A DNA stretch of 33,056 bases from Halobacteriales archaeon QS_4_69_225. GTDB lineage: Archaea > Halobacteriota > Halobacteria > Halobacteriales > Haloarculaceae. Location: positions 12,976-46,031 of the forward strand of contig PXRL01000016.1 in assembly GCA_003020965.1 (NCBI GenBank), written 5' to 3'. Shown here in pieces: positions 30,019-33,056 of the stretch. Each line of letters opens with the position of its first letter. The stretch's first letter is position 1. The position numbers and the translations under genes are program-made. The notes beneath the pieces are model-generated. The model searched no databases and was not told the origin of the DNA. It worked only from the letters and a program-made list of their open reading frames with translations.

Positions 30019-30177
30019 CCGCGCCGAGCGCAGCGAGGCGCGGTTCCCGGCGACGAGCGAGCGGCAGCGAGCGAGTCGCCGTAGCGCGCGCGGACTGGAG
30101 GCGGCCGAAGGCCGCCGGAAGGAGCGGGTTGCGGGCTCCGCCCGCAACCGAATGGACGTGGCGGCGGAGCCGCCACG
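30019..30177. repeat. Cluster of five perfect hairpins
   Basis: Consecutive perfect inverted repeats: CCGCGCC/GGCGCGG (30019-30043, loop GAGCGCAGCGA), GGCGAC/GTCGCC (30049-30080, 20-base loop of GAGCGAGCG type), GGCGGCC/GGCCGCC (30100-30116, loop GAA), GGTTGCGGGC/GCCCGCAACC (30127-30149, loop TCC) and CGTGGCGGC/GCCGCCACG (30157-30177, loop GGA). Stems are unrelated in sequence, loops are short or purine-rich. It lies at the 3' side of the sucCD operon and after a pseudogene. Confidence 0.85.
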
Positions 30178-30192
30178 CAGCGCGCATATTTT

Positions 30193-30240
30193 CCCCAAGT
30201 TTTTGCCGGGGCGCCGCAGGCGCCCCGTGCAAAAAGTGGG
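30193..30240 (-). terminator. Long hairpin directly after sucD
   Basis: GGGGCGCC/GGCGCCCC (30208-30226, loop GCA) extended outward by TTTTTGC (30200-30206) / GCAAAAA (30229-30235). On the minus strand it begins two bases past the sucD stop codon and is followed by AAAATATG, so it is the natural candidate for the 3' end of the sucCD transcript. Confidence 0.65.
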
Positions 30241-30241
30241 T

Positions 30242-31111
30242 TTACAGGAAGTCCTCCACGCGGTCGACGACCTCCTCGGGGGTGTCGCCGACGGGGACGC
30301 CCGCGTCGTTCAGGGCGTCGATCTTCGACTCGGCGGTGCCGGTGCCGGAGCCGGAGACGATGGCGCCGGCGTGGCCCATCCGCTTGCCCGGCGGGGCGGT
30401 GCGGCCGGCGATGAAGCCGGCGACGGGGGTGTCCATCCGCTCGTCGATGTAGCGGGCGGCTTCCTCCTCGTCCTCGCCGCCGATCTCGCCGCACATCACG
30501 ACCGCGCGGGTGTCGGGGTCGGCCTCGAACAGTTCGAGCGCGTCGACGAAGTCGGTGCCGATGATGGGGTCGCCGCCGATGCCGACGGCGGTGGTCTGGC
30601 CGAGCCCGCGCGAGGTGAGGCTGTCGACGACCTGGTAGGTGAGCGTCCCCGACCGCGAGACGAGCCCGACGTCGCCGTCGGCGAAGATGTTGCCCGGCAG
30701 GATGCCGAGCTTCGCCTCGCCGGGCGTGATGACGCCGGGACAGTTCGGGCCGACGAGGTGGGTGTCGGTCTCGCCGGCCACGCGGTACACCGTCGCCATG
30801 TCCTGCTGTGGGATGCCCTCGGTGATGGCGACGACCAGCTCCAGCGGCGCGTCCAGCGCCTCCAGCAGCGCGTCGGCGGCGAACGCCGGCGGCACGAAGA
30901 CGACCGACGTGTCGGCGTCCTCGGCGCGGGCGGCGCCGGCGACGGTGTCGTAGACGGAAACGCCGTCGACCGACTGACCGCCCTTGCCGGGAACGGCGCC
31001 GGCGACGACGTTCGTGCCGTACTCGATCATCTGGCGGGTGTGGAACTTCCCCTCGCCGCCGGTGATGCCCTGTACCACGACGCGGCTGTCGGAATCGACG
31101 AGGATGCTCAC
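30242..31111 (-). CDS. sucD: Succinate-CoA ligase, alpha subunit
   Basis: Forms succinyl-CoA synthetase with SucC and interconverts succinyl-CoA and succinate with nucleotide triphosphate formation in the citric acid cycle. The 289 residues have the CoA-binding Rossmann start [40 protein letters not shown], and the phosphohistidine loop [15 protein letters not shown] with His247. The start ATG overlaps the sucC stop by 4 bases (ATGA), so it is translationally coupled. A long hairpin follows its stop. Length and motifs are normal. Confidence 0.97.
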   Translation of the reverse strand: MSILVDSDSRVVVQGITGGEGKFHTRQMIEYGTNVVAGAVPGKGGQSVDGVSVYDTVAGAARAEDADTSVVFVPPAFAADALLEALDAPLELVVAITEGIPQQDMATVYRVAGETDTHLVGPNCPGVITPGEAKLGILPGNIFADGDVGLVSRSGTLTYQVVDSLTSRGLGQTTAVGIGGDPIIGTDFVDALELFEADPDTRAVVMCGEIGGEDEEEAARYIDERMDTPVAGFIAGRTAPPGKRMGHAGAIVSGSGTGTAESKIDALNDAGVPVGDTPEEVVDRVEDFL

Positions 31112-32250
31112 GTCTCTCCCTCCGCGTAATCGACGGCCCGCTGGACGGCCGACTCCAGCGTCGCCTCGACGGTCACCAGCTCGGTGTTCAGTATCTCCAT
31201 GCCCTCCTCGGCGTTGGTGCCGGCCAGCCGGACGACGACCGGCGTCGGAATCTCGTCGAACTGCGCCAGCGCCTCGTTGATGCCTTTGGCCACCTCGTCG
31301 CCGCGGGTGATGCCGCCGAAGATGTTGAACACGACCGCCTCGACGCTGTCGTCGGCGAAGACCACCTCAAGGGCGTTGGCGACGCGCTCCGCCTTGGCGC
31401 CGCCGCCGATGTCGAGGAAGTTGGCCGGCGCGCCGCCGTAGTGGTCGACGAGATCCAGCGTCGTCATCACGAGGCCGGCGCCGTTGCCGACGATACCGAC
31501 GTCGCCGTCGAGCCGGACGTAATCGAAGCCGTAGTCGTCGGCCTTCGCCTCGAGGTCGTCGCCGTCGGCAGCCTCCGCCGACTCGGCGAGGTCCGGCTGG
31601 CGGAACAGCGCGTCGTCGTCGACGTTCATCACGGCGTCGGCGGCGACGACCCCGTCGTCGGCCGTCACCATCAGCGGGTTGACCTCGATCTCGGTGGCGT
31701 CGTCGTCGTCCCACAGCTCGTACAGCGTCCGGACGACCGAGGCGACGTCGCCGGCGACCGCGCGGTCGACGCCGGCCTCGTAGACGGTCTTGCGGGCCTC
31801 GTACGGCTGCATCCCGAAGACCGGGTCGACGCCCTCCCGGGCGATGGCGTCGGGCTCCTCGGCGTCCACCGTCTCGATGTCGACGCCGCCGCGGGTCGAC
31901 ACCATCGCGACCGGCTCGCCCGCGCCGCGGTCCATCGTCACGCCGACGTACAGCTCGTCGACGAAGTCGACGACGGCCTCGACCAATACCTCGTCGACGT
32001 GAAGGCCCTTCAGCTCCATCCCGAGGATGTCCTCGGCGGCCGCGCGGGCCTCGTCGGCGCCGTCGACGAGCTCGATGCCGCCGGCCTTGCCGCGGCCGCC
32101 GACCCGTACCTGGGCCTTGACGGCGGCGGGATAGCCGACCGCCTCGGCGGCCTCGACCGCCTCCTCGACGGTCGCCGCCAGCCGCGACTCCGGAACCGGG
32201 ATTCCGGCGTCGGCGAAGACCTCCTTCGCCTGGTGTTCGTGTAGTTTCAT
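31108..32250 (-). CDS. sucC: Succinate-CoA ligase, beta subunit
   Basis: The ATP-grasp subunit partnered with SucD. The 380 residues begin [20 protein letters not shown] and include [20 protein letters not shown] (nucleotide-binding), [20 protein letters not shown] (metal-binding Glu and Asn), [20 protein letters not shown] and the subunit contact [20 protein letters not shown]. It is first in the operon and overlaps sucD by 4 bases. An acidic insertion around residues 215-235 ([17 protein letters not shown]) is a typical halophilic feature. Whether ADP or GDP is used cannot be told by eye. Confidence 0.97.
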   Translation of the reverse strand: MKLHEHQAKEVFADAGIPVPESRLAATVEEAVEAAEAVGYPAAVKAQVRVGGRGKAGGIELVDGADEARAAAEDILGMELKGLHVDEVLVEAVVDFVDELYVGVTMDRGAGEPVAMVSTRGGVDIETVDAEEPDAIAREGVDPVFGMQPYEARKTVYEAGVDRAVAGDVASVVRTLYELWDDDDATEIEVNPLMVTADDGVVAADAVMNVDDDALFRQPDLAESAEAADGDDLEAKADDYGFDYVRLDGDVGIVGNGAGLVMTTLDLVDHYGGAPANFLDIGGGAKAERVANALEVVFADDSVEAVVFNIFGGITRGDEVAKGINEALAQFDEIPTPVVVRLAGTNAEEGMEILNTELVTVEATLESAVQRAVDYAEGET

Positions 32251-32418
32251 CTCTGGCTCGCACGGTAGTTCCGTTGACCCGGAGTTAGTAGTGTCGAAAC
32301 CGCCGGCACCGGGCGAGCGATCGCCTAGTGCAGCGCCATGGGACGGCGACGGGGACTACCGGCTGGGACCGGTCGGCCGGACCGACGCCCGCAATCCGGC
32401 GGGGACCTCGGGGCGGGG

Positions 32419-32604
32419 TTCCGAGGTCTCCGTGTCGAGTGCCCGGACCCGGTCGTCGAGCGCAGCATCGCCGAGCGCGACGGTGTCAGCGACGCCGACC
32501 TCGAGAACCACCGGCAGTTCCGCGACCGGTTCGAACCGGTGGAGATGGACCACGCCGTGGTCGACAATTGGAGCGAGGCCGGGACGCGTCGCCAGGTGGA
32601 CGCC
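32419..32604 (+). pseudogene. C-terminal remnant of a P-loop kinase
   Basis: The frame reads LRVECPDPVVERSIAERDGV, then SDADLENHRQFRDRFEPVEM and DHAVVDNWSEAGTRRQVDAVL. The order (V-x-CPxxVVxRRIxxRDGVSDADxExxRxxRxxFEPVxxDHxVVDNSxSxExTRxQV) is that of the C-terminal lid and last strand of AAA_33-type or gluconate-kinase-like P-loop kinases. The P-loop half is absent and only non-coding-like sequence precedes it, so it is a remnant. The surrounding intergenic space (32251-32751) holds nothing else I recognise. Confidence 0.75.
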
Positions 32605-32751
32605 GTCCTCCGTCGATGGGTTATGCTGTGGGTCACGATTCGCGTGCCGGTCGTGGCCGACTCGCAGGTCCCGCCGGGAACCGAGAATTCCATTATCGTT
32701 GCTGTTATAGTCAAAAACTCTTAGTTGGTAACATCCAACGAGGGAGTCGGC

Positions 32752-33056
32752 ATGAGTTCACGATCACCCCTCCGGAGCGGTTCATCCGAAACCGTTCGCG
32801 TCCTTCACGTCGATGACGAGCCGGAGTTCGCCGACCTCGCTGCGACGTTTCTTCAGCGCGAGGACGGTCGATTTCGCGTCGAGATCGCAACCAGTGCCAG
32901 TGAGGGGTTGGGTCGTCTCGCCGGCGAGCAGTTCGACTGTGTGATCTCCGATTACAGTATGCCCGGCCAGGACGGCATCGAGTTCCTGCGGGCCGTTCGT
33001 GACGAGTATCCCGATCTCCCGTTCGTCCTGTTTACCGGGAAGGGGTCCGAAGAAGT
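32752..33056 (+). CDS. Receiver-domain protein, probably a sensor kinase (cut by window edge)
   Basis: The 101 visible residues are a response-regulator receiver domain: VRVLHVDDEPEFADLAATFL with acidic pocket Asp21-Asp22, phospho-acceptor Asp67 in CVISDYSMPGQDGIEFL, and the switch Thr95 and Lys97 in FVLFTGKGSEE. The ending GKGSEE is typical of haloarchaeal receiver proteins that continue into PAS and histidine-kinase domains, which is why a hybrid kinase is likely, though the rest lies outside. The ATG at 32752 follows an AT-rich upstream stretch (GTCAAAAACTCTTAG, 32710-32724) that may contain its promoter. Confidence 0.9.
   Translation, partial: MSSRSPLRSGSSETVRVLHVDDEPEFADLAATFLQREDGRFRVEIATSASEGLGRLAGEQFDCVISDYSMPGQDGIEFLRAVRDEYPDLPFVLFTGKGSEE

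Overview
The window is chromosomal DNA from a halophilic archaeon (class Halobacteria); I cannot name the genus. The evidence is GC-rich DNA with acidic proteins, mostly leaderless-looking genes with a TATA-like box about 25-30 bases before the start codon, and several families I know from haloarchaea: TbsP, DUF5816, DUF7116, DUF7117, a dodecin with the Halobacterium-type binding residues, and a Tat-type lipoprotein signal.

Layout. Positions 1-4.5 kb hold a partial acyl-CoA dehydrogenase, a PadR regulator, a 48-residue protein, an L-asparaginase, a zinc-ribbon protein and a LeuA-like protein that has lost its metal-binding histidines. Positions 4.5-12.3 kb hold one-carbon genes (folD overlapping a NUDIX gene, a formyltransferase, and glyA). 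Between them lie a lipoprotein, an oxidoreductase remnant, an AT-richer nucleoside phosphorylase, a DoxX protein and a metallo-beta-lactamase-fold hydrolase. Positions 12.4-17.1 kb hold a CHAT/caspase-like protein, the regulator TbsP with a repeated AT-rich promoter motif, and a YcaO cyclodehydratase with an N-terminal docking domain. Positions 17.2-22.2 kb hold a histidine-kinase remnant, MscS, UspA, a 5'-nucleotidase-like enzyme, two small haloarchaeal proteins, dodecin, an IscA/ErpA protein and tRNA-Val(CAC).

Directly after the tRNA comes a tandem array of three units of about 115-130 bp, each ending in a degenerate copy of the tRNA 3' end and containing hairpins with variable stems and purine-rich loops. 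An ATPase with a nuclease-like C-terminus follows in AT-richer DNA, so this looks like a used integration site. Positions 24.5-27 kb hold a membrane metallopeptidase, two uncharacterised proteins (one with a possible leader ORF or frameshift) and an AlkA-like glycosylase.

Positions 27.0-30.2 kb are a graveyard: a cysteine-synthase/cystathionine-synthase deletion chimera, a membrane-protein fragment, a DUF3179 remnant and a PQQ-propeller pseudogene. Among them is one intact gene for a membrane protein with three GFxFxxW motifs and a Thr-Pro stalk. A run of six perfect hairpins then leads into the sucCD operon. A kinase remnant and the start of a receiver-domain protein end the window.

The best candidates for something undescribed are the tRNA-Val hairpin array, the GFxFxxW stalk protein, the CHAT-TbsP-YcaO neighbourhood and the ligand-less LeuA paralogue. 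All functional statements are homology judgements by eye; no search was run.
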